The translations under genes were made by a program, and so were the position numbers. A stretch of 64,000 nt of DNA from Microbacterium sp. (GTDB lineage Bacteria > Actinomycetota > Actinomycetes > Actinomycetales > Microbacteriaceae): positions 124,001-188,000 of the forward strand of contig PNMM01000001.1 in the NCBI GenBank assembly GCA_013823625.1, written 5' to 3'. Each line of letters starts with the position of its first letter. The first letter of the stretch is position 1. Below, piece by piece: positions 43,495 to 55,153 of the stretch. A model generated the notes under the pieces. That model was given only the letters and a program-made list of their open reading frames with translations, did not search any database and had not been told where the DNA came from.

Positions 43495-44660
43495 GGTGCC
43501 GTCAGATAGGGGTCATCGCCCGCGACGCCGCTCGCGCGCAACTCGACGTGCCGCTGCAGCTCGAGGTCGAGACCCTCGGTGCGCATGCGCCGGTCGATGT
43601 AGAGCAGTGATGCCGCGGCGGTCGTGATGACAGAACCGATGGCTCCAATGACCGCCGTGATGGCCACGACGACGAGGTTGAGAACGAGAAAAAGGGTGAG
43701 GTCGCTCTCGAGCTCGCCCGCCGGATTGACCACCGGGAACGCAAACGATGCGGCGAACTGGAACGGCGTTGCGACAACACTCGAGGCAACGTTCACCATG
43801 ACGATGATGAGAATCATGGTGCCAAAAACGCGCCAGAAGGCGCCCCGCACGAGCGTCCACGAGCGGCGAAGGGCTGCGCCCAACGGCAACCGTTCGACAA
43901 TGATCGCCGCGGGCACGAAGGCGACCTTGGTGCTGAGCCAGACGGCCAGAACGACGTACCCCAAGAAGCCGAAGATCAAGAAGACCACACCGCCGGCGAT
44001 GGCCGCGGGCTCACCCGCGATGAAGAAGCCGATGCTCAATCCGATCAGCACCACGAGAGCAGTAAAGACGGCAACACCCACGAGCGCCGTCCAGCCGATG
44101 AGCGCCCACCATCGGCCGCGGCCGAGCGCCACGAGCTGCCGCAGCGTGAGCTTTTCGCCGAGCGTCGCGCGCGACACCTCGACCGAGATGATGCCTTGCA
44201 ACATGGCTTGAGCGACGACCGAGATTCCGATTGCGAGAATGCTTGCGACGAGCGCAAGGGCAAACGCTCCGAAGACGATGGTGGGGGAGTCGGCGAGATT
44301 GGCGCGCGACGCGCGGTCGATGCCCGAAAACAGGATGACCGTGGTGATGCCGCTCGAAATGAACACCACGAGCGCATTGAGTAGCAGGGCAGCGCCAAAG
44401 GTGGGGCGCGGGTTGCGCCGCAGCACCTGAAAGCTCGCGCCGATGACGGTGCCGAATTCGATCGGCCGCAGGGGAATGAGTCCGGGCTTCGGCGGCGGGG
44501 TCCAGCCCGGGGCGGGGGGCACGATGCCGTATGGCGCCGACGGGGTTCCCGCGGGCGCAACGGACTGGGTGGCCGGGGCATAGGGGCTCGCGGCGCCGTC
44601 GATGCGAGGAGCGTCGGGAGTCGGGCCGCCCGGCGAAGCCCAAGAGGTCGAATCGCTCAC
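43491..44660 (-). CDS. Polytopic membrane protein, glycerophosphodiesterase membrane-domain-like
   Basis: 389 residues from GTG 44660, with AAAGGTGA about 7 nt upstream. The first 95 residues are Pro/Ala-rich and cytoplasmic; then about six helices with the repeated motif RRNPRPTFGAALLLNALVV and, after the fourth, RSWTLVRGAFWRVFGTMILI, as in the membrane domain of glycerophosphodiester phosphodiesterases without the enzyme part. First gene of the MoxR operon, divergent from mtrA (92 nt between starts). Confidence 0.78.
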   Translation of the reverse strand: MSDSTSWASPGGPTPDAPRIDGAASPYAPATQSVAPAGTPSAPYGIVPPAPGWTPPPKPGLIPLRPIEFGTVIGASFQVLRRNPRPTFGAALLLNALVVFISSGITTVILFSGIDRASRANLADSPTIVFGAFALALVASILAIGISVVAQAMLQGIISVEVSRATLGEKLTLRQLVALGRGRWWALIGWTALVGVAVFTALVVLIGLSIGFFIAGEPAAIAGGVVFLIFGFLGYVVLAVWLSTKVAFVPAAIIVERLPLGAALRRSWTLVRGAFWRVFGTMILIIVMVNVASSVVATPFQFAASFAFPVVNPAGELESDLTLFLVLNLVVVAITAVIGAIGSVITTAAASLLYIDRRMRTEGLDLELQRHVELRASGVAGDDPYLTAP

Positions 44661-44752
44661 GTGCTCACCTTTCGTCAGTGCCTGAGGTCGGCTCGAAACG
44701 TATGGTGTCACACTCGTCTAGGCTGGAGGTAACAAGAAGCGGAGGCTGCCCC

Positions 44753-45433
44753 ATGACTGCGCGCATCCTGGTCGTCGATGATGACGCCGCCATCGCCGAG
44801 ATGATCGGCATCGTTCTTCGGGGCGAAGGGTTTGAGCCCCACTTTTCGTTCGACGGCCCGGCCGCGATCGAGGCATTCGCGAGCGTCAAGCCCGACCTTG
44901 TTTTGCTCGACCTCATGCTTCCCGGCATCGACGGCATCGAGGTCTGTACGCGCATTCGCGAGACCAGCGGAACGCCCATCATCATGCTCACGGCCAAGAG
45001 CGACTCGACCGATGTCGTGCGCGGGCTCGAGAGTGGCGCCGATGACTATGTCGTGAAGCCGTTCAATCCGAAAGAGCTTGTGGCGCGCATCCGCACCCGA
45101 CTGCGCCCGAGTGCGCAATCTGAGGTCGAACGCTTGCCCATCGGTGACCTTGTTATTGACGTGACGGGTCACGACGTGACGCGAGACGGAAAATCGATCT
45201 CGCTCACGCCGCTCGAGTTCGACCTGCTGCTCGCCTTGGCCATGAAGCCCAACCAAGTCTTCACGCGCGAGATGCTGCTCGAGCAAGTCTGGGGCTATCA
45301 CTACAAGGCCGACACGCGGCTCGTCAACGTGCACGTGCAGCGCTTGCGCGCCAAGGTCGAGCTCGACGCCGACAACCCCAGCATTGTCATGACCGTGCGT
45401 GGGGTGGGCTACCGCGCCGGCGCTGCCCGCTGA
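44753..45433 (+). CDS. mtrA: Response regulator MtrA
   Basis: 226 residues from ATG 44753 with GGAGG 7 nt upstream. Receiver domain 1-120 with the acidic pocket Asp9-Asp10, phospho-acceptor Asp53 (LLDLMLPG), switch Thr in MLTAKSD and Lys in VVKPFNPKE. OmpR-type winged helix 130-226 with LTPLEFDLL and NVHVQRLRAKVE. MtrA regulates cell-wall hydrolases and division genes in actinobacteria. TAGGCT at 44719-44724 is a likely -10. Followed by mtrB and lpqB, the conserved order. Confidence 0.96.
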   Translation: MTARILVVDDDAAIAEMIGIVLRGEGFEPHFSFDGPAAIEAFASVKPDLVLLDLMLPGIDGIEVCTRIRETSGTPIIMLTAKSDSTDVVRGLESGADDYVVKPFNPKELVARIRTRLRPSAQSEVERLPIGDLVIDVTGHDVTRDGKSISLTPLEFDLLLALAMKPNQVFTREMLLEQVWGYHYKADTRLVNVHVQRLRAKVELDADNPSIVMTVRGVGYRAGAAR

Positions 45434-45452
45434 GAGCGGCGCCTCGAGCCTC

Positions 45453-47072
45453 ATGCCTCCCTACACCTGGCGCAGCCTGGTGCAACGAGCGCGCCATGTG
45501 TGGCGAAGCTCGCTGCAGTTGCGCACGGTCGCGATCACGGTGTTTCTCTCGACCATCGCCGTGACGCTCATTAGCGGCTACATGTCGCTCAGCATCGCGA
45601 CCAACCTCTACGAGGCGCGCAAGTCGCAGGCCATCGCCGAAGCGCGGCAGGCGACCGTCAGTGCGCAGAGCTTGTTTGACAGTTCGGTCGCCCCCGACGG
45701 AACGATTGACGTTGAGGCGGTCAACCAGACAGCGCAGACCACCATCAGAAGCGTCGCCTCGAGCCCCGGTGGCACACAATTCGTGATCCTTCGTACCCCC
45801 GGCCAGACGACTGCGGTCACCATGACGGGCACGAGAACGAGCGGTGCTGACGAGACCGTCATCAGTGACGACCTGCGCGAGCAGGTGTCGACGAGCAGCG
45901 GCACGCTCTTTACGCAAGCGGTCGCCATCGCTGGCGAAGAGGGCGCTGACCCCGGCCTCGTCGTCGGCAGCGTCTTCGAGGTGCCGACCGCGGGGCAGTA
46001 CGAGCTCTACTTGATCTACAACGTGCGTGACGTGCAGCAGACCCTCGACTTCGTGCAGCAGACCCTCATCATCGGCTCGCTCTTGCTCGTCGCGACGATT
46101 GGCCTCGTGACCTACCTCGTCACACGCCTCGCCATCAACCCCGTTCGGGTCGCGGCTGAAACGGCCGAGAAACTCGCCGACGGTCAGCTTGAAGAACGCA
46201 TTCCCGTCAAGGGCGAAGACGTCATCGCCACGCTCGGCCGCTCGTTCAACCGCATGGCCGATAGCTTGCAACGACAGATCACCCAGCTCGCGGCACTCTC
46301 GCGCGTGCAGCAGCGCTTCGTGAGTGACGTGAGTCACGAGTTGCGCACGCCCCTCACGACGATCCGGCTCGCGGGAGACGTGCTCTATGAGCAACGCGAC
46401 CAGTTCAGCCCCACGACCGCGCGCACGGCCGAGCTTTTGCACGCGCAAGTTGATCGCTTCGAGGTCATGCTCGCTGACCTGCTCGAGATGAGTCGGTACG
46501 ACGCAGGAGCCGTTGAGCTCGACACCGAACCGACCAACCTCGTGCGCCTCGTCGAAGAGTCGCTCGAAGCCATTCGCCCGCTCGCGGTCGAGAAAGGCAG
46601 TGAGCTGCGCCTCGTGGCCCCCGGGGGCTACTTCGAGGCCGATGTCGAGTCGCGCCGCATCCGTCGCATTCTGCAGAACCTGCTGGGCAACGCCGTTGAT
46701 CACGGCGAGGGCCGGCCGATTGTTGTCTACGTCGACAGCAACCGCGATGCCGTCGCGATCGCGGTGCGCGATTACGGCGTGGGCATGGATGCTGGGCAAC
46801 TCGAGCGCGTCTTCGACCGGTTTTGGCGAGCCGACCCCTCGCGCCAACGTTCGACAGGCGGCACGGGGCTCGGCCTCGCGATCGCGACGGAAGACGCCCA
46901 ATTGCACGGCGGCAACATCGACGTGTGGTCGTTGCCCGGCGAGGGCACCTGTTTTCGCCTGACCCTGCCCCGCGAAGGCGGAGCCTCGGTCGAAAACTCG
47001 CCCATTGAGCTGCCCCCCGTCGACCCCGACGACCCTGTTGTCGAGATTTCGGGAGGTGATGACCGTGCCTAA
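45453..47072 (+). CDS. mtrB: Sensor histidine kinase MtrB
   Basis: 539 residues from ATG 45453, 19 nt after mtrA. First helix about 30-50 (VAITVFLSTIAVTLI), extracytoplasmic sensor to about 200, second helix about 203-225, HAMP linker to about 275, phospho-acceptor His295 in SDVSHELRTPLTT, then the ATPase domain with NLLGNAVDH, DYGVGMD and GGTGLGLAIA. It phosphorylates MtrA in response to envelope or septal cues. It overlaps lpqB by 8 nt. Confidence 0.95.
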   Translation: MPPYTWRSLVQRARHVWRSSLQLRTVAITVFLSTIAVTLISGYMSLSIATNLYEARKSQAIAEARQATVSAQSLFDSSVAPDGTIDVEAVNQTAQTTIRSVASSPGGTQFVILRTPGQTTAVTMTGTRTSGADETVISDDLREQVSTSSGTLFTQAVAIAGEEGADPGLVVGSVFEVPTAGQYELYLIYNVRDVQQTLDFVQQTLIIGSLLLVATIGLVTYLVTRLAINPVRVAAETAEKLADGQLEERIPVKGEDVIATLGRSFNRMADSLQRQITQLAALSRVQQRFVSDVSHELRTPLTTIRLAGDVLYEQRDQFSPTTARTAELLHAQVDRFEVMLADLLEMSRYDAGAVELDTEPTNLVRLVEESLEAIRPLAVEKGSELRLVAPGGYFEADVESRRIRRILQNLLGNAVDHGEGRPIVVYVDSNRDAVAIAVRDYGVGMDAGQLERVFDRFWRADPSRQRSTGGTGLGLAIATEDAQLHGGNIDVWSLPGEGTCFRLTLPREGGASVENSPIELPPVDPDDPVVEISGGDDRA

Positions 47073-48774
47073 GGCCCACGAGCGCCTGCGTCGGCGCTGG
47101 GCGGCGCTCGCCGTCGTGCCGGCGTTGCTGCTGTCGGCCTGCGTATCGGTGCCCTTCTCGGGTGGCGTCGAACTCGGCGGAGACCTCGACACGGGCGTGG
47201 CCGTCGACTTTGACTTCTTGCCGTCGGGCCCGAGCCCGGGGGCGACGCCCGAAGAGATCTTGCGAGGCTTCTTGGCTGCGACGACCGCGGCGCAGAACAA
47301 CTACCGCATTGCTCGGTCGTATTTGGCCGACGACGTTGCCGACGTGTGGAACCCCTACGAGGGCACTCTCGTGCGAGCGCGTGAGGGCTCAATTGAGCAG
47401 GTCGACGAGACAACCTTGACGTACAGCGTGCCGATTGTTGCCTCGGTTGACGCGGTGGGGCGTTATTCGGTCGCTGACGACACCGCGACGCAAACCTTGC
47501 CGGCCTTTCGCTTTGTGCAAGAAGGCGGAGAGTGGCGCATCGCTGAGCTCGGCAATGGCATCTTGATTTCGCAACAGGCTTTTCCGAGTGCGTTCAGCCA
47601 ACACACGCTCTTCTACTGGGACTCGGCCTTCCGCAACCTCGTGCCCGACCTGCGGTGGTTTCCGTCACGCTCAGAGGTGGCGACGCGCATCGTGCGCGCC
47701 GTGCTCGAGCAGCCCACCAGCTGGCTCGCACAAGGCGCCACGGTGTCGGCGATTCCCGAGGGGACCACTCTCGCGCTCGCGCCGGTCTCGGTTGCTGCGG
47801 GCATCGCGCAAATCGATCTCACGAGTGAGGTGCTGTCGCTCACCGACCTCGAGCGCCAGCGTGTGCGGTTGCAACTTGCCGCGAGTCTGCGGGCCGTCAG
47901 CGGAGTCGTCGGCGTGCAGATCACCGTCGATCAGAACGCCGTGAGCATTCCTGACTGGACGTCGGGCTCACCCGACGTTGTGCCGCAGGTTGATCCTCGG
48001 CTCTTGTTGCGCACCGAAGAGGCCTTCGGGTACGCAACGGGTGGTGACGTTGAGCCGCTCGGCGAGCTGAGCCCGCGCGTGATCGAGCTGGGCGCCTCGG
48101 CGGTCGCTCTCGCCCGAAGCTCGACGTTGGCTGCGGCCCTCGCGCCTGACGGAGTGTGGGCGGTGCCCACGGGGGATGCCCCGCCCGTGTTGCTCGACGA
48201 CCGCGCGGGTCTCATCGCGCCGAGCATCGACAGCTATCAGTTCGTCTGGTCGGTGCCGGCAACGGGCGGCGGAGCGGCCGGCGCGATTCGCGCGACCGAG
48301 CTCGACGGAACCGTGCACGTGGTCGAGGCCGCGCTGCCGAGCGACTCGCGGGTCGTGAGCCTCAAGGTTTCTCGCGAGGGCGCTCGCGTGCTGCTGATGC
48401 TCGACGGTTCTGGCGGCCCGAGGCTCGTCTACGCCGCAGTTATTCGTGACGAGGCGTCAGGGGTGCCATTGCGGCTCGGTGAGCTTCGCGACCTCCCGCT
48501 CAACGGTGACACCGCAGTCGATGCCGCGTGGGTTGACGAGGTGCGCGTTGCCTCGATCACGCGCACCGACGAGCAGTCGCTCGTTGAACTGCACGAGCTG
48601 GGCGGCCGCAGCCGGCCTCTGGGCCTTCCGCCGCAGGCCACCCAGATTGTCGGTGGCAACGCGGGCGTCGACGGCATCCGCGTGCTCGGTGGCGATGGCG
48701 TGGTGTTTGAGCCGCGGGGCTCGGGCTGGCAGAACACGGGCTTGCGCGCCTCGTTCCTGGGCACGCAGCAATAG
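47065..48774 (+). CDS. lpqB: Lipoprotein LpqB
   Basis: 569 residues from GTG 47065, chosen because GGGAGG (47051-47056) then lies 8 nt upstream; ATG 47059 would put it only 2 nt away. Lipobox LSAC with Cys26. A GerMN-like domain (about 165-290) and a C-terminal beta-propeller (LpqB type, about 310-560) are expected from the order of GNGILISQQAFPS, VRIVRAVLEQP and later repeated strands. LpqB interacts with the extracellular part of MtrB in mycobacteria. It overlaps mtrB by 8 nt. Confidence 0.92.
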   Translation: MPKAHERLRRRWAALAVVPALLLSACVSVPFSGGVELGGDLDTGVAVDFDFLPSGPSPGATPEEILRGFLAATTAAQNNYRIARSYLADDVADVWNPYEGTLVRAREGSIEQVDETTLTYSVPIVASVDAVGRYSVADDTATQTLPAFRFVQEGGEWRIAELGNGILISQQAFPSAFSQHTLFYWDSAFRNLVPDLRWFPSRSEVATRIVRAVLEQPTSWLAQGATVSAIPEGTTLALAPVSVAAGIAQIDLTSEVLSLTDLERQRVRLQLAASLRAVSGVVGVQITVDQNAVSIPDWTSGSPDVVPQVDPRLLLRTEEAFGYATGGDVEPLGELSPRVIELGASAVALARSSTLAAALAPDGVWAVPTGDAPPVLLDDRAGLIAPSIDSYQFVWSVPATGGGAAGAIRATELDGTVHVVEAALPSDSRVVSLKVSREGARVLLMLDGSGGPRLVYAAVIRDEASGVPLRLGELRDLPLNGDTAVDAAWVDEVRVASITRTDEQSLVELHELGGRSRPLGLPPQATQIVGGNAGVDGIRVLGGDGVVFEPRGSGWQNTGLRASFLGTQQ

Positions 48775-48837
48775 CGGCTTTCCCCCGACGGGCCCGCGCG
48801 CCCGCTGCATGGCGACGTCTCGCGGCACCCTCGGCGC

Positions 48838-49587
48838 ATGACCGTGACGTCTCTCGTGTCGACGGCGCTCGCCGAGGCCTGGGCGCTCGTCGCGCCCGTC
48901 GACTGTGCCGGATGCGGCGCGCACGACCGCGCGCTGTGCCCGTCGTGTGTCGCCGGCCTGCAATCGCGGCTCATGCGCGCGACCCTCGAGGTCGACGGCT
49001 CGTCGCTGCCGCTCGTTGCGGCGCTGCCCTACGCGGGCGTCGCGCGTCGGGCGTTGCTCGCGCTCAAGCACGAGGGGCGCACCGAACTGGCGCGGCCGCT
49101 CGCGCAGGTGTTGCTCGCGGCTGTCACGGCGGCGTGGCACGGCTCGGGGGCTGAGCTGCTGGTTCCCGTGCCCGGCTCACGTGCGGCGGCAGCGCGGCGC
49201 GGCTTCGGCCCCGTGGCACTCATTACCCGCCGAGCGGGGCTCGCGGTCACCCACGCCCTGCGGCCGGTGTCGGCTGGCCCCGAGCAAAAGGCCTTGCGGC
49301 TCGAGCAGCGACTCGCCACCGACGCCGGGCGGTGGCGCGCGAGCTCCCGCGTCTCCGGCCGCCGCGTGCTGCTCGTCGACGACGTTGTGACGAGCGGAGC
49401 CACGCTGCGCGCGGCGACGCGCGCCCTGCGGGCAGCCGGCGCCGAGGTGGCGGGGTGCGCCGCGATGGCGGCGGCGGTGCGCCGATGGGGTGAGTCGAGC
49501 ATCCACTGGGAATTCTTTGCTGTTGATGACGAACGTCACGGTGACAATGAGCCCGTCGAGGACTACCGTGAGGGAAAGGAGGCGTGA
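48838..49587 (+). CDS. comF: ComF-family phosphoribosyltransferase-like protein
   Basis: 249 residues from ATG 48838. N-terminal zinc-ribbon CAGCGAHDRALCPSC (four Cys), then a type I phosphoribosyltransferase fold with ALKHEGRTELARPLA and the PRPP loop LLVDDVVTSGATL. In naturally competent bacteria ComF assists DNA uptake; in actinobacteria its place after lpqB is conserved and the role unclear. 63 nt separate it from lpqB, with no clear terminator. Confidence 0.92.
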   Translation: MTVTSLVSTALAEAWALVAPVDCAGCGAHDRALCPSCVAGLQSRLMRATLEVDGSSLPLVAALPYAGVARRALLALKHEGRTELARPLAQVLLAAVTAAWHGSGAELLVPVPGSRAAAARRGFGPVALITRRAGLAVTHALRPVSAGPEQKALRLEQRLATDAGRWRASSRVSGRRVLLVDDVVTSGATLRAATRALRAAGAEVAGCAAMAAAVRRWGESSIHWEFFAVDDERHGDNEPVEDYREGKEA

Positions 49588-49634
49588 CCATCGCCTGACC
49601 GACAGGCGACACGCTCTCGGCTCAGGAGGTTGAC

Positions 49635-50321
49635 GTGGACATCACCATCACCGGACGCAACATCGGCATCACCGACCGGTTCCGCGACTACGCGACTGAG
49701 AAGGCCGAGAAGATCGAGCACCTCGCCGATCGTGCCCAGGTGCTTGAGATCAAGGTCTCTCGTCATCACGAGAAGAGCGGCGGTCGAGCCCCGGATGATC
49801 GGGTCGAGATGACGTTGATTGGCGCGGGCCCCGTGGTCCGGGCCGAATCGCCCGGGAGCGACAAGTACGTTGCCTTCGACCTCGCGATCGACAAACTGCT
49901 CGAGCGCCTGCGCCGCGCGAAAGACAAGCGCAAGGTGCACCGCGGCAACCACCGCCCCGTCTCGTTGCACGAGGCCTCGGCCGATGGCTTTAGCGTCATC
50001 GACATCACGCCCGCCGACCCCGAGATCATCAAGAAGGTGGCGACGGGCGCGATTCCGGTGCAGCAGCCTGCTGCTGCTGATGAGGCAGAAGAGGTCTACT
50101 CGCCCATCGTCGTGCGGCAAAAGGTGTTTCCGGCGGTGGCGATGACCGTCGACGACGCCGTTGACCAGCTCGAGCTCGTCGGGCACGACTTCTTCTTGTT
50201 CATTGATGCCGCCACCGATCGGCCGAGCGTGGTCTACCGGCGCCAGGGCTGGAACTACGGCGTCATCGGCCTCGAGGCCGAACAGCCCGCGGCCGTCGTG
50301 AACGGTCGACGCGGGCGTTGA
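49635..50321 (+). CDS. hpf: Ribosome hibernation promoting factor, long form
   Basis: 228 residues from GTG 49635 with AGGAGG 7 nt upstream. The N-terminal S30AE domain (1-105; DITITGRNIGITDRF, ATEKAEKIEHL, a basic RRAKDKRKVHRGNH strip) binds the decoding channel. The C-terminal domain (about 165-225; IVVRQKVFPAVAMTVDDAV, GHDFFLFIDA, YRRQGWNYGVI) dimerises to make 100S ribosomes. Upstream of secA as in mycobacteria. Confidence 0.95.
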   Translation: MDITITGRNIGITDRFRDYATEKAEKIEHLADRAQVLEIKVSRHHEKSGGRAPDDRVEMTLIGAGPVVRAESPGSDKYVAFDLAIDKLLERLRRAKDKRKVHRGNHRPVSLHEASADGFSVIDITPADPEIIKKVATGAIPVQQPAAADEAEEVYSPIVVRQKVFPAVAMTVDDAVDQLELVGHDFFLFIDAATDRPSVVYRRQGWNYGVIGLEAEQPAAVVNGRRGR

Positions 50322-50352
50322 CGCTCGATCGGTAGATACCCAGCGTTCACCC

Positions 50353-50406
50353 CACAACACGGGCCCGCGCATGCCGCACTTGCTAGCATGGGCGGGCCGT
50401 GTTGTG
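50353..50406 (+). promoter_or_regulatory. Dyad flanking secA promoter
   Basis: CACAACACGG (50353-50362) and CCGTGTTGTG (50397-50406) are perfect inverted arms, extended by GCCCGC/GCGGGC with a slip. Between them lies the extended -10 TGCTAGCAT (50381-50389). The structure could end hpf transcription or act as an operator for secA. Confidence 0.45.
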
Positions 50407-50476
50407 CGGCGGTCTGCGGCGTGCCCAGACCCGGCCGCATGGCACCGCGTGTGGCCCGACGAGTGGAGTGACCGAA

Positions 50477-53338
<2,862 letters not shown>

Positions 53339-53355
53339 GCCTCGCTAGTCGCCTC

Positions 53356-53386
53356 CTCGCGCCCTGCCTTCAAGTTGCGGCGCGAG
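53356..53386. terminator. Hairpin between convergent secA and Rv3235-like genes
   Basis: CTCGCGCC and GGCGCGAG form a perfect 8-bp stem with a 15-nt loop. No T-run on either strand; possible bidirectional terminator. Confidence 0.4.
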
Positions 53387-53420
53387 AACCTGCGCGAGCG
53401 GCGCGACGACAGTCGCGTGA

Positions 53421-53975
53421 TCAGAGAACGCTGATCGCGCTCGCGCGCCAGCGACGATCAAGGCCCTCGAGCCGAATGGCGACCGCCCGTGCGCGAGCCC
53501 GACTCGTGACGATCACCACGGCTTCGATGACGCCATCGCGCGGCTCGGTGATTCGCGGAGCGCCGACCGAGAACGTGGGGCGAACAACGGGGGCGCCTCG
53601 TGCGGCCCGAGCGCGAGCACTGATCGACGCCCTACTCAGGAGCGTGCGATAGACATCGTCGGTCACCCACCGAGCCACCTGCTCGAGTTCCCGTGCTCCG
53701 GCAAGGATCTCGATGACGCACCGCGTGAGGTTCTCGATAAGCGGTTGGGGGTCGGGCAGGTCTGCGGTCGACGTTGGCTGGTAGTCGAAGAACTCTTCGT
53801 GGGCGATTCGGGCACGCGAGCCGCGCCCTTGGGGCGCCTGACGGGCGGATGCGCCGTCGGTGGGGGCGGCCGTGCGCTCGGGGGCAGCGGGCCGGTCGGC
53901 GATGGTCGCGGTCGCGATGGATTGGGCGGCGGTCACGGACGGCTCCTGTTTCCCTGAGGCAGACGTGGTGGTCAA
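53421..53975 (-). CDS. Rv3235-like conserved protein
   Basis: 184 residues from a TTG at 53975, preceded by a G-rich run. The first 70 residues are low-complexity (Ala/Thr/Pro). The conserved part has PQPLIENLTRCVIEIL, QVARWVTDDVYRTL and a C-terminal IRLEGLDRRWRASAISVL, as in the actinobacterial family of Mycobacterium Rv3235, which lies just beyond secA there too. Function unknown; possibly a nuclear-transport-factor-2-like fold. Confidence 0.75.
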   Translation of the reverse strand: MTTTSASGKQEPSVTAAQSIATATIADRPAAPERTAAPTDGASARQAPQGRGSRARIAHEEFFDYQPTSTADLPDPQPLIENLTRCVIEILAGARELEQVARWVTDDVYRTLLSRASISARARAARGAPVVRPTFSVGAPRITEPRDGVIEAVVIVTSRARARAVAIRLEGLDRRWRASAISVL

Positions 53976-54009
53976 TCGCCATCCCCCCGGGGCGGTAGAC
54001 CGATGTGTT

Positions 54010-54025
54010 CACCCCAGTTGGGGTG
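54010..54025. promoter_or_regulatory. 16-bp palindrome in divergent intergenic region
   Basis: CACCCCA-GT-TGGGGTG has 7 paired bases on each side of two central bases, between the Rv3235-like gene and the gene at 54124. Confidence 0.4.
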
Positions 54026-54111
54026 GCACCACTCAACCAAATGATTCCTCATTCGTAAAGAGGATTTCTCGAACTGTGGAGAACTCGTCGATCAGCGTCG
54101 GTAGCCATCGC

Positions 54112-54117
54112 TACGGT
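54112..54117 (+). promoter_or_regulatory. Leaderless -10 box for gene at 54124
   Basis: TACGGT ending 6 nt before the ATG at 54124. Confidence 0.55.
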
Positions 54118-54123
54118 CTCGGC

Positions 54124-54714
54124 ATGCGCTGGGACCACCTCTTCGACGACCTCGCCGGTCAACTTGAGCATGAGCTGGAGTCGGAGCAGGCAGACCTGCA
54201 GGCTGAAGAAGAGCGTTTGCGGTTGGGGCGCTTGCCACTGCGCGACCGACTTGTCGCCCTTCGAGGCGTGGGTGACGCAGCGGCCGCTCGCATCCGGTGC
54301 CAGTTGCGGTCGGGAGAAGTGGTTCGCCTTCGCCTCGTCACTGTTGGTCGTGACTGGATGGCGGGCGATCTCGAGGGCGCATCCCGTGGCGAGCAGGTGA
54401 TCATTCCTTTCGCTGCTGTTGACGCGCTTCTCTTGTCTCCGCAACACGCGCTGGCGTCGCTCGGTCCGGTTGTCGAGCGGTCAGAGCTCGCGGCACGACT
54501 GGGAGTGGGTTACTTGTTGCGAGATCTCTGTCGCAGGCGCGCCACCGTGACGGTGCGCACCTCCACTGGCGAAGCCACCGGAACCATTGACCGGGTCGGT
54601 CGTGACCATCTAGATCTTGCAGAACATGACCGCGATGTCGTGCGACGCGTCGGTGAGATCCACCAGGTGCGCGTCATCCCGACCGAACAAGTGGTGCTCG
54701 TCGTCGTGTTGTAG
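54124..54714 (+). CDS. Conserved actinobacterial protein of unknown function
   Basis: 196 residues from ATG 54124; the frame is open to 53860 but a TACGGT box and the initial MRWDHLFDDLAGQLEHE support this start. The first 45 residues are a highly acidic amphipathic helix (Glu/Gln/Leu heptads, probable coiled coil). The rest is beta-rich, with two similar strands-and-turn units (GEVVRLRLVTVGRDWMAGDL and RATVTVRTSTGEATGTIDRV, then GRDHLDLAEH), looking like a pair of small barrel (SH3/Sm-like) domains. Small neighbouring regulators suggest a cytoplasmic nucleic-acid-related role, but this is inference. Confidence 0.65.
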   Translation: MRWDHLFDDLAGQLEHELESEQADLQAEEERLRLGRLPLRDRLVALRGVGDAAAARIRCQLRSGEVVRLRLVTVGRDWMAGDLEGASRGEQVIIPFAAVDALLLSPQHALASLGPVVERSELAARLGVGYLLRDLCRRRATVTVRTSTGEATGTIDRVGRDHLDLAEHDRDVVRRVGEIHQVRVIPTEQVVLVVVL

Positions 54715-54748
54715 CGAGTCCGGCGCGATGCGCAAGATTCATCGGCGG

Positions 54749-55036
54749 CTAGGCGCCCCGCCGGCCTCCGCGCCGGTCGCCGAACAGCTCGGCAACGTCG
54801 GCATATTGCGCTTCATGCCAGAGGGCCAGGCGTCGACTCTCGTCATACTTGTCAGCGACAAACGAGTCGAGTACGTGCTGCTCGATGCGCCATTGCCCGA
54901 TGGTGCCCAAGCGAATAGCGGGCAATTCGCCCGAGCGCACAAGGGCCAGAACCTCGGTGCTCGACAGATTGAGCACGTCAGCCACATCGCTGAGCGTGAG
55001 AAACCTCCCGAGGGGAGCCCGACCCGAGTCTGTCAT
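54749..55036 (-). CDS. Helix-turn-helix (excisionase/MerR-like) protein
   Basis: 95 residues from ATG 55036, supported by GATAAT ending 6 nt upstream. The winged helix of the HTH_17 type covers about 8-60: FLTLSDVADVLNLSSTEVLAL, then GELPAIRLGTIGQWRI and VLDSFVADKYDESR. Such small proteins include excisionases, but no phage or integrase is near, so a chromosomal regulator is likelier. It is divergent from the SAF-domain gene and convergent with the gene at 54124 (34-nt gap). Confidence 0.8.
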   Translation of the reverse strand: MTDSGRAPLGRFLTLSDVADVLNLSSTEVLALVRSGELPAIRLGTIGQWRIEQHVLDSFVADKYDESRRLALWHEAQYADVAELFGDRRGGRRGA

Positions 55037-55042
55037 GCCTCG

Positions 55043-55048
55043 ATTATC
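55043..55048 (-). promoter_or_regulatory. Leaderless -10 box for helix-turn-helix gene
   Basis: GATAAT on the minus strand ending 6 nt before the ATG at 55036. Confidence 0.55.
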
Positions 55049-55153
55049 CGCCCCGGTGCCGTCGTGTGCCCGGAGTGTGGATAACTGCAGACTTCTGTGC
55101 CGATCAATCGTCAGTATCGGTGGCGCCCGTTCGCCCCGATCACAGGAGGATTC

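Noticed and set aside
45387-47300. 637-codon open frame antisense to mtrB
   Set aside because: Lies entirely opposite MtrB and its neighbours, whose motifs are intact.
54749-55036. Excisionase of an integrated element
   Set aside because: The protein has an excisionase-like helix-turn-helix, but there is no integrase, attachment-site repeat or phage gene nearby, and the surroundings are conserved chromosomal genes.
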